A stretch of 64,000 bases of DNA. Source: Hermodice carunculata (lineage: Eukaryota > Annelida > Polychaeta > Eunicida > Amphinomidae). A program made the position numbers and the translations under genes. The stretch spans positions 90,974,462-91,038,461 of the forward strand of contig OZ026622.1 in NCBI GenBank assembly GCA_964020975.1, written 5' to 3'. Below, piece by piece: positions 12,000 through 23,117 of this stretch. The notes beneath the pieces are model-generated. The model was not told where the DNA came from and did no database searches. It worked only from the letters and a program-made list of their open reading frames with translations. Positions within the stretch are counted from its first letter, which is position 1. Each line of letters begins with the position of its first letter.

Positions 12000-12330
12000 A
12001 TGCAAACATTGCTAAATTATTTTTGCATCTCTTTTGCAAAAAATATTAGACACTTGCACGAGGACCATCTGTGTGTAAAATCAAAACATTCCATAAAACA
12101 AATTTTACAGCACTGCAAATTAAGGAGTGTACTTCTGTGTGCATGTGCAGTGGTAGCACGTACGGAAACCTTTACCTTTTAAGTTTTGTATCCCCTGATT
12201 TGTCAAAAATTATCTTATTCTCACTATTTTTGCACATTCATGATATTTGGTCAATGTGGATTCTGATATTTCAGACTATTTTGTTTATTCTTCCTGAAGT
12301 AGCCGCAAATTGCCTTACTACATGAAAATT
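12000..12330 (+). repeat. Diverged duplicated block, copy 2
   Basis: Mate of 11,400-11,780. It is followed within 30 bases by a short LINE b remnant (12,356-12,412). Confidence 0.5.
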
Positions 12331-12355
12331 CACAGAAAAAGTTAAAACGTTTTTC

Positions 12356-12412
12356 ATCAGGTCCTGTGGCACTGGTCATATCAACATTTTTGAAAATTTC
12401 CCAATATGCTGG
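12356..12412 (-). mobile_element. Short LINE remnant (RT N-terminal motif)
   Basis: The reverse strand reads KNVDMTSATGPDE, the conserved word before the RT palm in LINEs such as b and e. It is nearly the same DNA as 13,349-13,400 ('tcatcaggtcctgt...catatcaacattttt'). It may be a detached piece of LINE b or a second insertion of the same family. Confidence 0.65.
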
Positions 12413-12764
12413 GACCATGTTAAATCGTTTTTAGGGTTCCACCTAGATGTTTATGATAAGATTCATCCTCAAACTGATTTTGAAACTTGCTATATAAGTA
12501 CAAATTTTCCCGAACATAGTTTTGCGCGCATTTACATGAATTCAATATTTCTCACCCTCCCCCCCCCCCTCCCGAACCGCCGACCGGTAACACTAAGATC
12601 CAGACAATCTTACATGCACATTGAATGTTTTGGATTTTTCTGCCTGTTTTTATTTTCCCGAATGGCACAACTCACAATTAAAACCTCGGGAAAATTTGTA
12701 ATTATACAGAAATTTTAGAAAAAACAACAACGTCGAAAATATCACTATTAAAAATGAAAACTAA

Positions 12765-14530
12765 TAAGAAATACAGGAAAACAACGTGAGGTACGCCTCG
12801 CATTTATAGTTCTCCAATTGAAACTTTGCCCTTGAAGACCACACGCTATTGTCTAGCAAACAGATAACTGCGAAACCAAGCCAATAATTCATCGGATATT
12901 CCATTCTTCTCACGTTCGTGGAGCATAGCAGAGTGTAACACTTTATCAAAAGCTTTCCTGACGCCTAAGAAAAGAACTCTTACATCCTTAAGGAGATTAA
13001 TAGCTAAGCACAGCTCATGATAAAGGGGGCAGGAGTTGGTTAATGGTAGAATCAAACGGAATAAACCCAGACTGATGAGGGGATAGAACAAGATTGTCGC
13101 GAAAGAAATTATAAATAAGTTTAAAAAAAAACCGATTCGTTCCACAATTTTACTGACACAGCTGATTAGCCATATGGGTCGATGATTGTTACAATATGAT
13201 TCTGAATCCTTTTTGTGCAGAAGTACTACGTTGGCCCTATTGCAAGAGGCAGGAAATAAATTTTGAGTTAAAAGTAAGTTACAAAGTCAGACAAGAGAGC
13301 TACATATATAGATGGTGCAGCTGCTTTTAATAATCTAGGACTTATTTCATCAGGTCCTGTCGCCCGGGACATATCAACATTTTTGAGAATTTCCGTAACC
13401 TCAGTTTCGAAAGACAGAGTAGACTTATGCAGCAGGAAGTTTACGGGAGTTAAAGTAGATATTTATGTGTCAGCATTACATTGACTTTAAAAATAAGAAT
13501 TGAACACCTCAGCTTTGGAAGAGTTGTCAGATATATACTCATCATTATGTAATAGAGGAGGTTTGTTCGACCAATGATCCCGATTCAAGAGATACTTAAC
13601 AGTAAGCCACCAAGTTTTGTACGAGAATTAGAATGGGATGCACTGAGCTTAAGATTGTACTGTGTTTCGGCATTTTGAAGATGTTCTTGATAACTGTTAC
13701 GAAGATTCCTTAAATTTGCCCTGTCATTAGCATGACTTCGTTTTTGGCCTTTTTGTGGGCTCTTACAAAACCCCGCTTAAGATACCGTATGGTGCCATCA
13801 TACAATGGCACACGATTAGGCCGTATGATAATTGTTTTGTTAGGAATAAATAGTCTAGCAATATACGAAAAGAGTCAATCCAGGCCTCACAACAAACATC
13901 TACATCGTCAGACATAAAACAGGTACATCGATCAATAGTTGCAAGGGAGTTTCGAAAATGACTGAAATCTGCTTTAGCGTATTCCCAAAAGACTCGTTGA
14001 CAGGAAAGCCCCGATTTATAATTTTATAAATTAGCCGAAACAACACAGAGGTGGCCATTTAGATGGGGGATAAACTTTTGTTTCTCAAAAAAAAAAAAAA
14101 AAAAAGAAAAGAACGAAAGAAAAAAAGTTTATTTGATTGGATCTGGTACAAACAGCTCGAGGAGGTGTCAGTGATACAAGTAGGTTTATTTGTGTGGATA
14201 GAAACAAATTACTCGTACAAAATTGTTGAAGTCTGAGACCATGTAGAGTACTGACATCGGCGTTTGAGCTGCGAAGCACAAGGATATTATCTATGCCAGT
14301 AACTTTAACCATATCACAACTTATTTGAAAATAGTCCCAATAGGAAAGAGGGGAATTAGGAGGCCAGTAAATTTCTCCTACCAAGAACTTGTTATTATTG
14401 ATTCTTAATTCACACCATAAGAGTTCAAGATCACGTTAAAGCGACGAGAAGTAAAAAATCATTTAGAAATAAAAAGTGCCATGCCCCCACCCTGACCGCT
14501 AGAACGATCACGGCAAATTAATATCATTGT
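12765..14530 (-). mobile_element. LINE b: decayed Jockey/CR1-like retrotransposon, lacking the RT C-terminal half
   Basis: Read on the minus strand. Endonuclease remains come first: GQGGGMALFI (about 14,490-14,460) and EIYWPPNSPLSYW (about 14,375). A linker follows, then ATGPDEISPRLL (about 13,350), FPASCNRANVVLLHKK and HRPIWL (about 13,190). Next is LYHELCLAINLLKDVRVLFL with KAFDKV (about 12,990-12,950), and the element stops just after the WFRSYL word (about 12,860-12,770). In the palm block the catalytic Asp of the usual FLD...KAFD is replaced by Gly. The YADD box and tail are absent. Stops and frame changes break the reading. The wording is close to LINE e, suggesting the same family at greater age. 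Confidence 0.8.
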
Positions 14531-14544
14531 AGTCATGGATGACA

Positions 14545-15235
14545 ACAAGAGGGCTGTGTGAACACCCCATGCTGACCTAGACATCCGCCACACTTGCAGC
14601 TCTGTGAACTGGGGATAGGATCAATGTCACCCATGTACCGAGTAAGTCTGACCTTCATAGAAGAACACTAAAATCTGCAACATCAAGGTCGCAGTTCAGG
14701 TAGTTTCCAAGTTACAGTGAAGAGTAAAATTCATGTATGTTGCACTGTGACCCCAGAAAGGAGGCCAAGGTCACTCATGTACTGTCTAAGCATGACCTTC
14801 ATAGAGAAACATTAACATATGCAACATCAAGGTCCTAACTCAAAACAGATCTCAAGTTATCAAGTGAACAGTAAATTTCGTGTCAGTTGTCCTGTGACCT
14901 TGGGAATGAGGTCAAGGTCCAAACATCACTGGAGCATGACCATTTGCACAAAATGGGTAGACACTTATAAAAGGTACATCCCTACCACGGTTGGCACAAA
15001 TCTGGCCACAATTTTTTAAGTTATAAACATAAAGAGAAATTCCCATTTAAACTTTCCTATTAATTTGTTTTAAGATTTTCAAAAAAATCATAAAAAAACT
15101 AAAATTCACTGGACGTGACCATTTAAATAAACTTGTTAGACACCCACCCAAGGCACATTGCCACCAAGTATGCAGTGAATCTGACTGACAGTTTCTTCAG
15201 ATAAGTCCAAAATATAAATTACCATTAGAATACAT
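14545..15235 (+). repeat. Family A repeat, 5' part
   Basis: It begins 'gagggctgtgtgaacac' and runs through 'gcaacatcaaggtc' and 'ctgtgaccttgggaatgagg'. It then enters the 'gagcatgaccatttgca' monomer twice (about 14,932 and 15,113). The first 500 bases are the reverse complement of 52,050-52,556, which fixes both the orientation and the family's 5' boundary. The open frame at 14,819-15,019 lies inside it and is not a gene. Confidence 0.8.
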
Positions 15236-15471
15236 AAGGATGCCCTTTGACTTGAAATTCTGTGTCTATCTGCAATAGTTTGGCAAGATATGGAGCTCTG
15301 TAAATTGTAATTGCCCCTAATTTGCACAATTTTACACATCATGACTATTCCAAATAACATGTTCAATTTCACTGGTAGATCCGTCAACGTGGCAAGTTTG
15401 GTGGTTTTTGGAATAATAGAGTCTGAGAAAAACTCAGGACAAATTTGGTCGTTAAGAAGAAACACATAAAG

Positions 15472-15570
<99 letters not shown>

Positions 15571-15573
15571 AAA
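15236..15573 (+). repeat. Family B repeat ending in (GAAA)n
   Basis: It contains 'ccctaatttgcacaattttacacatc' (about 15,315), matched by 'ccctaatttgcataattttcaacatc' near 61,167, then 'cgtggcaagtttgg'. It ends in about 100 bases of GAAA (15,473-15,573). The long Phe/Ser and Lys/Glu frames across 15,380-15,735 are translations of this microsatellite. Confidence 0.6.
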
Positions 15574-15640
15574 ACAAAATGTCTGGGCTCGCACGCAGCC
15601 ATAAGGACCAGATTCATCCAGCGACTTCCCTCGGAAATGA

Positions 15641-15865
15641 CATTTTTCGTGCGTGCGGGAGTGTCGCAAGATCATCATCAGGCCTTCATTGCAAGCCGCC
15701 TTGCAAAGAGTTATGGCCATAGACGGGATCAACACAAAGCAGCAGTTCCTTCAGTCACATACACCACGCACATATACTCCATCGGCAGGCGAATGGACCC
15801 CTCTCAACGCCATACCTTTCCCTGCTAGCAGCCTAAGTCCACAAATGTCGCAGCAGCCGCAGTGA
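15641..15865 (+). CDS. Candidate last coding exon of a host gene (C-terminal 70-75 residues)
   Basis: This open frame has ordinary amino-acid composition in a locally GC-richer patch. It reads CRKIIIRPSLQAALQRVM (about 15,662-15,715), then QQFLQSHTPRTYTPSAGEW and a Ser/Pro/Gln tail SSLSPQMSQQPQ before TGA at 15,863-15,865. There is no ATG near the start and a stop lies just upstream (15,638), so if real it begins at a splice acceptor. AG dinucleotides at about 15,660 and 15,680 are possible, but none has a strong pyrimidine tract. AATAAA follows at 15,945-15,950, which supports a last exon on this strand. A second frame overlaps (to about 15,829) and looks less protein-like. I do not recognise the family. 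A retro-inserted gene fragment is also possible. Confidence 0.45.
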   Translation, partial: HFSCVRECRKIIIRPSLQAALQRVMAIDGINTKQQFLQSHTPRTYTPSAGEWTPLNAIPFPASSLSPQMSQQPQ

Positions 15866-15944
15866 GTGTTGACGCCAATTGCAAGGTGAGCAAAGATGTG
15901 GAAAAAGTGTCAGCTGACTATGCATGACTAAGAGATCTCACGAC

Positions 15945-15950
15945 AATAAA
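15945..15950 (+). promoter_or_regulatory. Polyadenylation signal AATAAA
   Basis: Canonical hexamer 80 bases after the stop of the candidate exon at 15,641-15,865. The spacing suits a short 3' UTR. Confidence 0.4.
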
Positions 15951-15969
15951 CTCTACAGTTCTGTTTGCA

Positions 15970-16564
15970 TGGAAGCCCAGGAGAGCATTGATTTAGATGT
16001 AATCACATCTGCAAGTATTATAGACGAAATGGTATGGTTGTGTGACCGTAAAGATTTTTCACTTTCGAAGAGGTGAATGATATTAATTCCTGTCTGTGTA
16101 CGGAATAATAATTTATTTATTTACTTTTCATATGCTTTCCTATATTATTATTTTTAATTTATTTTGAGGAAGCAATTGACAATTTTGTGCCTGCAGAATA
16201 AATGTGCAAAAATGTTTGGTAGGAAAGGTTTTTTTTGGGGGGGGGAGGGTGTTTTTCGTTTGTTTGGTTGTTTTGTGTTTTATTTTTGTTTTTGTTTTCT
16301 TTTTTTGTACCAATTACTACGAATAAAGATATATAAACATATTAAGTGGACAAAGTAAATACTCGGTCTCACAGGCACCCCCAAAGTGTTAATGGAGGTA
16401 GGCCTATCACAACAATTGCAGTCGTACTTGTCACGCGTGTGGAGGGAACCACATCGCTCGTGTAACAAAATCCCGGATGGCAGTCCAGGTTGCCCTGACT
16501 TAACTGCAGACTCTTCAATCAAAACGGACATGAACTTCCAAAGTGTAAGCTGAATAACAATTAG
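15970..16564. other. Intergenic stretch, no gene seen
   Basis: AT-rich, with a G-run and T/G-rich tract at 16,228-16,310. The minus-strand frame 16,280-16,693 is the longest in this stretch, but it overlaps the better exon candidate on the plus strand and has no recognisable domain. Confidence 0.4.
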
Positions 16565-16639
16565 AAAAAAACAAAGATAACACGCCACCACAACCTCCTG
16601 GCCACAACCCCAGGGAAACGCCAGAAGCCCGGGGAGCAC

Positions 16640-16863
16640 ATGGCGCGCCTTCCTGGGCCTATAACAATGACACTTAGTTCTCGCGCCAGACATAGGAGTC
16701 CTCCTACAGCACGTGGATTATACAATGAACATTCGCTATCGTCATCAAAAGACAGATGTGCACTTCATAGAGACACTTGTGACGTAAATGACAGCAAATT
16801 TCCTTTTTGTAGTGATGACAATGAAACGAGTGACACTGAAAGTTATGATAGCGGAAGCAACAG
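16640..16863 (+). CDS. Candidate first coding exon of a host gene
   Basis: ATG at 16,640 opens 74 codons plus two bases. The frame ends at a strong splice donor, AACAG|GTGAGTT, with GT at 16,864. The product starts MARLPGPITMTLSSRARHRS, is Arg/Ser-rich, then carries CSDDNETSDTESYDSGSN. That acidic Ser-rich segment looks like a disordered, phosphorylatable N-terminus. The frame stays open upstream to 16,565, so another start or an acceptor is possible. The bases around the ATG are GC-richer than the surroundings, as at many promoters. No signal peptide or folded domain is visible, and I do not recognise the gene. The next exon was not found; the LTR fossil and repeats downstream may fill the intron. 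Confidence 0.45.
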
Positions 16864-17114
16864 GTGAGTTAATGCCCTTGCCTGTAAGTTTGAATCAATG
16901 AAAATTGAAAATGACTTGCTTTCTATATACTGGGTGTAACATCAATTTACTGACTGAAAACCTGTATTACGATATACCTGCTAAATGTAAGTAAAAGCTA
17001 GAGGCTAGTTGCCTCAGGTCAAAAGGCATTGTTATCAAACGATAAAAGATTGATATCGTTGGGGAAGCAAAGGCGAAAGTAACCATCACTAAGAACGTCA
17101 TTCGGCGGAGTAGG

Positions 17115-17285
17115 CTACACTTTGGCGGCGGCGGGCGCTGGCTGGCGGCGATCAGCGGCAGTTTGCTGTGGTTGGCGGCGATCAGCGCCCACTGCCGCAG
17201 AACACTGTCAAAGCTTACAGCCTGGTCAGTGATCTTCCTCGCCGCCAAACACTGCCCACCGCCGCCTATGTCCGCCCACTGCTGC
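17115..17285. repeat. GC-rich hairpin-forming patch
   Basis: 'ggcggcgatcagcg' occurs twice about 37 bp apart (about 17,144 and 17,176). 'gcggcggcgggc' (about 17,124) is the near reverse complement of 'gcccaccgccgc' (about 17,253). This gives a GC-rich inverted patch inside AT-rich DNA. Confidence 0.55.
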
Positions 17286-17299
17286 TGAGAAACGCAAAG

Positions 17300-18590
17300 G
17301 TAGCCACATGGAGCATTTATTTGTTTCAAATTTCAGTTCAGTGAACAAATGCAAGAACTATTGATTTTATTATAGAAAAAAATGACACGAATTCATGACT
17401 TGCCTATGTTCCACAATGACTGTGTAAACGTGACTATACTTCAATAAAAAAGTGAGTCGAGTGATCACTCCATGCTCAGTTGAGCTAAGGAATCACCTGC
17501 ATGGACTAGGCTGAGTTGACCGAGGTGCTTACATTTGGTGAACTGACATCACCTGGGAAGATTGAATTGAACCAAACAGTAATATATAGTTTTAAGGTGA
17601 GAGAAGCCATAGGAGTTATGCATTTATCGATCAGTACCCAAAATAAAAACAATTTCAAAAACTAGGAGCCCATAGCAACACCAAGTTATGAACATGTTTG
17701 TTTTACCTCTTGTTGGTGAAAATTTCTAACAAGTTTCAGCTCAAGCTGATCAGCAATCCTGGAGAAAAAGTCGGAGTTATAGCATTGCCATTCAAAAAAT
17801 CACATTTTATAAAATTGCAGTACTACCATGACTAACTTGTAAACAAATCAGTAACTAAGGTCCAACAATTTTCAGAAGCAACCTTTTAACTTAAATCGAC
17901 ATTTTTTTAAAAGTTTAAGTAGTCTTCGTTCATCTTTTCATCCCAATACACCCAACAATTTTACTCATTTTTTGTTCTAATGCAAGTCATACCACAGAAT
18001 AACCTGCATGATTTAGATGCAACCCAAGGAATCCCCACATGAGGGACAGTGTTAGAGACAGAATAATATGCTGATCTCCTATATACATGTACTCTCTGTC
18101 CACTGTTTAAGCGTACTATAACTATTATGAGGAAATATCATTAGATGTTAATCATGAGTTGAAAATTAACAAAATCCATGCTTTTTTAAAGAGCTGTTAA
18201 AGCGGCAATCAATTGATGTTCTTTTATCAGAGTTGCAGTAGCTATTATACCAGTATGTCACAATAGAGATCCACACACCCAGGAGGCCCAAAACACAGCT
18301 ACTGCTCACCAGTAGTCAGGTGATCCACAGGTGTCCACTGCATGCACTGGAGGTAACCAATTAAGATAAGCAGAGTAATGTGTTGAATGCACAACTCCAG
18401 TTTGCTGGTCTCATCATGAGATCACACAAAGTTCACAGCCAATCAGCGTCTTTTGCTCAAGCACTAAACTTTCAAGTATTTCTTTCCTTATATTGTCAGT
18501 TCAAAGTCTTAGTCCTAGGAAAGCTGTCGACTTAGTAGGAGAATATTATTCTCCTTCTTCATAGTTTTACCTTTTAGAACCACTGATAAT
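17300..18590. other. Unassigned; possible old repeat at 17,460-18,430
   Basis: Short 'aggtgatcca/atcacctg'-type words occur near both ends (about 17,490, 17,570, 18,320), hinting at a non-autonomous element. I cannot fix its borders. No coding frame is supported. Confidence 0.25.
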
Positions 18591-18599
18591 ACTATAATT

Positions 18600-21500
18600 A
18601 CATTTTCCCATCATTTCATAACACAGGAAATACAAATTGTCAACAAATACAGCTCGAAGTGCCAAGATTAAATTGACAGCAAAAGTTCAACAGTGGTCCC
18701 CGGAAATACTGAACTTGTGTTTCTGTGTAAAGTTTCTAAGTATACAAATCAGGGAGTACAAGGCATTGGCCTCCCAGAGTGCTGCACAAGTCAAAAGAAA
18801 CATGCTACTTGCTCACTCAAAAGGTGTCCTTTCAGGAAAAAGAACTGTGCATTTCAAACTTCAGTGCTATCCAGCCGGAGATCTATGCAGCAAAATTTGT
18901 ATTCCCTGCAGCATTTTCTCAACCTCTTCATATGAGAAACACTTCTTTTAGATAAATTCTGTTGCATTTTTGAAGAACTGTGAAGCAACATTTTGATACA
19001 ATGCCCCGTTTGGACAGCCCTGAACTGATGAACTCTACAAACGACCATGTCGCACTAGAGCACAGTACCATAGTTGGTGAGTTCACAAGTTTGGAAGACC
19101 CATTTGAGGTCAGGCCCATGTGTTGGGATGCTTGTGGTCCATTGAGTGAAAGAACTAACCTGAATGATAAATGTTCGCCACACGCTGTGAATGGTGTGTT
19201 GATTTACACGAGCAATGCCTCTGACAGAGAGTTTGACCTGATTATTGCGAATTTTGATTTATCAGACACATGTTTGAATAATGGCAGTAAGGCTGAGCTG
19301 GCATCTTTATTATATGACAACAGGGTCACAAAAGCTACGAAACAGATTCCAAAACTTGGTTTAAGTCATTTGGTGCAAAATAAAATACAGTTGCAAAAAC
19401 ACCAAACACCCTATAGATTAGACCCACAGAAACGACAAGTGCTTCGTGATCAGTTAGATGAACTGTTCAGGCAAGGGGTTATAGCACCAGCAAATGAGAA
19501 AGATGATATTCCAATCACCAGTCCCATTGTTTTAGTTAAAAACGGGGTCCTGACCAACAAAAACAGCCCCAGGGTCTAAAGATCATAATTTGGCTTACTA
19601 TCGGTTCTGTGTTGGCTTCGGATATCTAAATAGCCAAACAGCTAGGTTTCCCCTCTCAAATCGGGTAGGGGCCCTGATTACGAAAGTCTACCATCTGACA
19701 TGCATTCCTATATAAAAGCTAAAGTCAGGAAACCAGAGTACATTAGGACAGAGTTGCGAGAGACAAGTATGTTAGAATGGACAAACACTGACGTTAACCC
19801 TTTGGCGTTTGGGCCAGGAGACTACGCTTATCTGTCAGAAGAACCCATGTGTCAAGGCCAGAAATTTAAATACAGGTTTGACGGTCCATTGTCGTCGCTG
19901 AAATGCCTAGTCCTCATATGGCCAAGATTCGTGATCCAATCACAGGTAACGATTTGAAACACAGTATCCACATCAATAGACTCAAAACGGCTTGTGTTTA
20001 GGGAGCCGAACCCCCTGAAACCCATGCAATACCTTAATGATCGAGTCAATACTAATGTAAACCACCAAAAAAAAGGGGGTTCAGAACTTGAAGATAACGC
20101 AAACATAAGGGAGGGTGAAAATGCAAATATATGAGCAGCCACAGACGCTAAACGCCACATTAAGGCGTAGCAGTAGAGCACGAAAACCATTTGGGCGATA
20201 AGGTAACCCAGTAAACCCAGATGTAGCGTTACGTACCAGTTCTGTTTCTTCTGATGAAAGGGGATGCCACAAAATCAAGAGAGTGTTGTGACAAAGAAAA
20301 CAAAATGGAAAGACAGAATATTTGATTCAGGATAGAGGGCAGCCATCTCAGAACTCTATTTGGGTAAGTGCTTCAGACTTAAACCCAAAAGCCAGAAAAG
20401 CAATCGAGTTAAGTTATGCTGAACTGAGACTTGTGTCCAGGAGACAGATATTTGCCTGCAAATGCATGTGGAGGCCTGCGTACATGATGTTGACAAGGCA
20501 TGTGTTGGATCCATTAGCCGCAGTAGTTAGTATTAGATTAAATGATTGTTTATGTGTTATGATTTGTTGTCATAAATTTGCATGCATCCACAAGCCCATA
20601 CTGCAATGCATGATTTTTGGCATGCTATTTTCTCTCGGGCTTGCGCAAACCTCTCTGTACAGTAAAAAACTAAGCAGGAATTATTAATGGGTCGGAGCTG
20701 AGGCCACGAATATAATATGTATCTTAAAGAATCTTTATAATCTTATTGTACTTTGCAATATATTTCATGTTATTATTTGGTAACATGTTCGAAACTTGCT
20801 TTATGTATTGTTATTTACTCGGGTGATTCGCCAGCCAATTCGGTGCAATACAATTATGAAAGGCACATACATGTGTTGATACGAGTAAAGCGAGAATCGT
20901 TATCTCCTCTATGTATTGTATGATGCCTATGTTTTGTTGCTTACTGAAATAAGTATGTTACGTATGTTCCCTGTGAAATGAGGTAACAGTGGTTTATGGT
21001 TTCATGTTTGTGGAAGATTAGCTTGACGCATCTGAACTGTCTTATTTTATTTGTTATCTTTACTTGTGAAGCGTTAAATACTTGCGTTTATATTCATTTA
21101 ATGTTTACTTGTTGCAAGGGAATAGTTATTGCATTTACTTGTTCCTTAAAAATTTGTGAAGTACTGTATGGGGTCATAGGTTGACTCAAAGTTTTGTTAT
21201 CGTTCAAACTGAGTCTAAATACTATGTAAGTCAAGGTATTACATTGTTTTATTTTCCCTGTGAATCATGAAGTATATGGCTCATTGACGTTGACATAGAT
21301 CAACGTTGTCGGCTAATACAAGTGTCATTAACTGTATAATGAACAGTTATGTGTCGTAATCGTAGACGGAAATAATGTTGGTGCAACTTGTTATAAGCTG
21401 GTAAGATACCTAAACTAAGAGATCGGATACGTGTGGTATGTTCCACTTTATTCCTCTATCATATTTCGGTCTATAATACTGTATTTGTGTCTTTATGTCA

Positions 21501-21740
21501 ACAACCACTTCCAGTAGTCATTAACCTATTCCGCAGTCCAGACTCTTCACTCTCCATAAGCTAACCTGTCCCTGTTTAACCTATATATACATATGGAAGT
21601 GCTACTGTACATATTGCACACGTTCCTCTGTAGAGTTTTGACTTAGGCTGTATCAGACCAAATAAATAAAAGGGTCTTCAGCGAGTAACTAATCAGAGCA
21701 TGTTTCGGGGCCTGTACCCGTAAATGTGTCTCTGAGTAGC
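18600..21740 (+). mobile_element. Fossil Ty3/Gypsy-like LTR retrotransposon, broken and incomplete
   Basis: Virus-like fossil. Parts seen in order: a pol segment between protease and RT (about 18,680-19,300), and the start of RT (about 19,390-19,550, with the PYRLDPQKRQ...QLDELF...GVI...SPIVLV signature typical of Ty3/Gypsy). Then comes the C-terminal end of an integrase-type region (about 19,740-19,960, FGPGDYAYL and a FKYRFDGPL word). About 1 kb of AT-rich sequence follows, ending with a TATA-like box (about 21,582) and AATAAA (about 21,663), as expected of an LTR promoter and poly(A) site. A 5' LTR was not found. The element is broken many times and much of pol is missing. It looks old. 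A related LTR-like fragment lies at 44,765-44,950 on the other strand. Confidence 0.7.
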
Positions 21741-22527
21741 AGCTCCTTGTCGAAGCTAAATATTCAGCAAAGACAAACCACATAATAATGACTAAATATG
21801 AAGGCGGCAAATGATGAATAAGCTAAATATGTGAAGTTCTGCTTCTAAATGCAGAGATTCATTACGATCGACGAATACCTGTGAAACTAAACATAATTAC
21901 AAAATTTGTATAGTACAAGTTTAGATAAGAACAATTTGACTTACCCCTGAACCAGTTCGTATCCTTCTATTTGGATAGCTTACCTTATTTAAACCACCAG
22001 CCAGTGTATAACTGAAGTAGAAACAAACTTGGGCATTTTATTCAGTCCCAGTGATTGTAAAATAAACAGTTGCAGCCAGACCACCTGTACTAACCGAACG
22101 AAATCCTAACAAGCACCGCGACAATGGGCATCCTGCACCAGAAATGTAAAATGAACCCCATGATTACACCTACTCCTCACTTTGAAAGTCTCCAAACATC
22201 AAAAACTCTATTTCGCTGGCAATCCCGAGTCAATGTTCCAACATAAGGGCTCAGGTTTTTGACATCTGGTAACTACTGTCAAATTTGAGTATTTTTTTGT
22301 AAATTGAGTGAAAATGTGTACTGATGCATGTCAGAAAAGAATGAAAGTCATTTGCATTTCTGTCAAAAACCTGTGTTCAAAACATTATGTTTCTTAACTA
22401 GATTTTAAGTGCATTTAGGCAAAGTGGTAACTGTTGTAGGAACAATACACTCTGACAAGAAACTTATGCTTGGACTCCAAATTGATAAAGCTATCTTAAA
22501 TATCTTTAAACAGATTTTGCTTTGTCC
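21741..22527. other. No gene seen
   Basis: AT-rich sequence with no sizeable frame and no recognised repeat. Confidence 0.35.
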
Positions 22528-23030
22528 AAAGATGTTCCGCACTTGTGAACGTGTACGTTCCTCATGTTCGTGTGCTAAAACAGATAAAATAGTTAGGAAT
22601 TCTTTTTTTCTTTTTTCTTTTTCTTTCTTTCTTTCTTTTCTTTTCTGTTTTTTTTCTTTTTCTTTCTTTCTCTCTTCTTTCCTTCTTTCTTTCCTTCTAC
22701 ATTTCTCTCTTTCTTTTTTCCTTCCTTCCTTCCTTCTTTCTCTTTTCTTCCTTCCTTTCTTTCTTTCTTTCTTTCTTTTCTTCTTTCCAAAAGATGTTCC
22801 GCACTGGTGAACGTATACAGATCATGTTCGTGTGTCAAAACAGATAAAATAGTTTTTCTAAGAATTCTTTTCTTTCTTTCTTTCTTCCTTTTTTTTCTTT
22901 CTTTCTTTCTTTCTTTCTTTCTTTTTTTTCCTTAATTCTTTCTTTCTTTACTTCTTTCCGAAAGATCTTCTGCACTTGTGAATGTATTAATCATGTTCGT
23001 GTGACATAACAGTTTTTCAAGGAATTCTAT
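22528..23030 (-). repeat. Tandem triplication of an 80 bp block plus TTTC-rich tract
   Basis: The block 'gatgttccgcacttgtgaac ... catgttcgtgtg ... aacagataaaatagtt ... gaattct' occurs at about 22,531, 22,793 and 22,964 (third copy diverged). Each copy is followed by a TTTC-rich tract (22,601-22,788; 22,868-22,957; 23,028-23,117). The Lys/Glu and Phe/Ser frames here are translations of the tracts. Confidence 0.8.
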
Positions 23031-23117
23031 TTCTTCCTTCCTTCCTTCCTTTCTTTTCTTCTTTTGTTTTTCTTGCTTTCTTTCTTTCCTTATTTCATTC
23101 TGTTTTTCTTTCTTTCT

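Noticed and set aside
15384-15735. Long Phe/Ser-rich frames (up to 199 residues) on the minus strand and Lys/Glu-rich frame on the plus strand
   Set aside because: They are translations of the GAAA microsatellite and its flanks.
16280-16693. 137-residue minus-strand frame
   Set aside because: No domain or splice border. It overlaps the better-supported plus-strand exon candidate and runs into T/G-rich low complexity.
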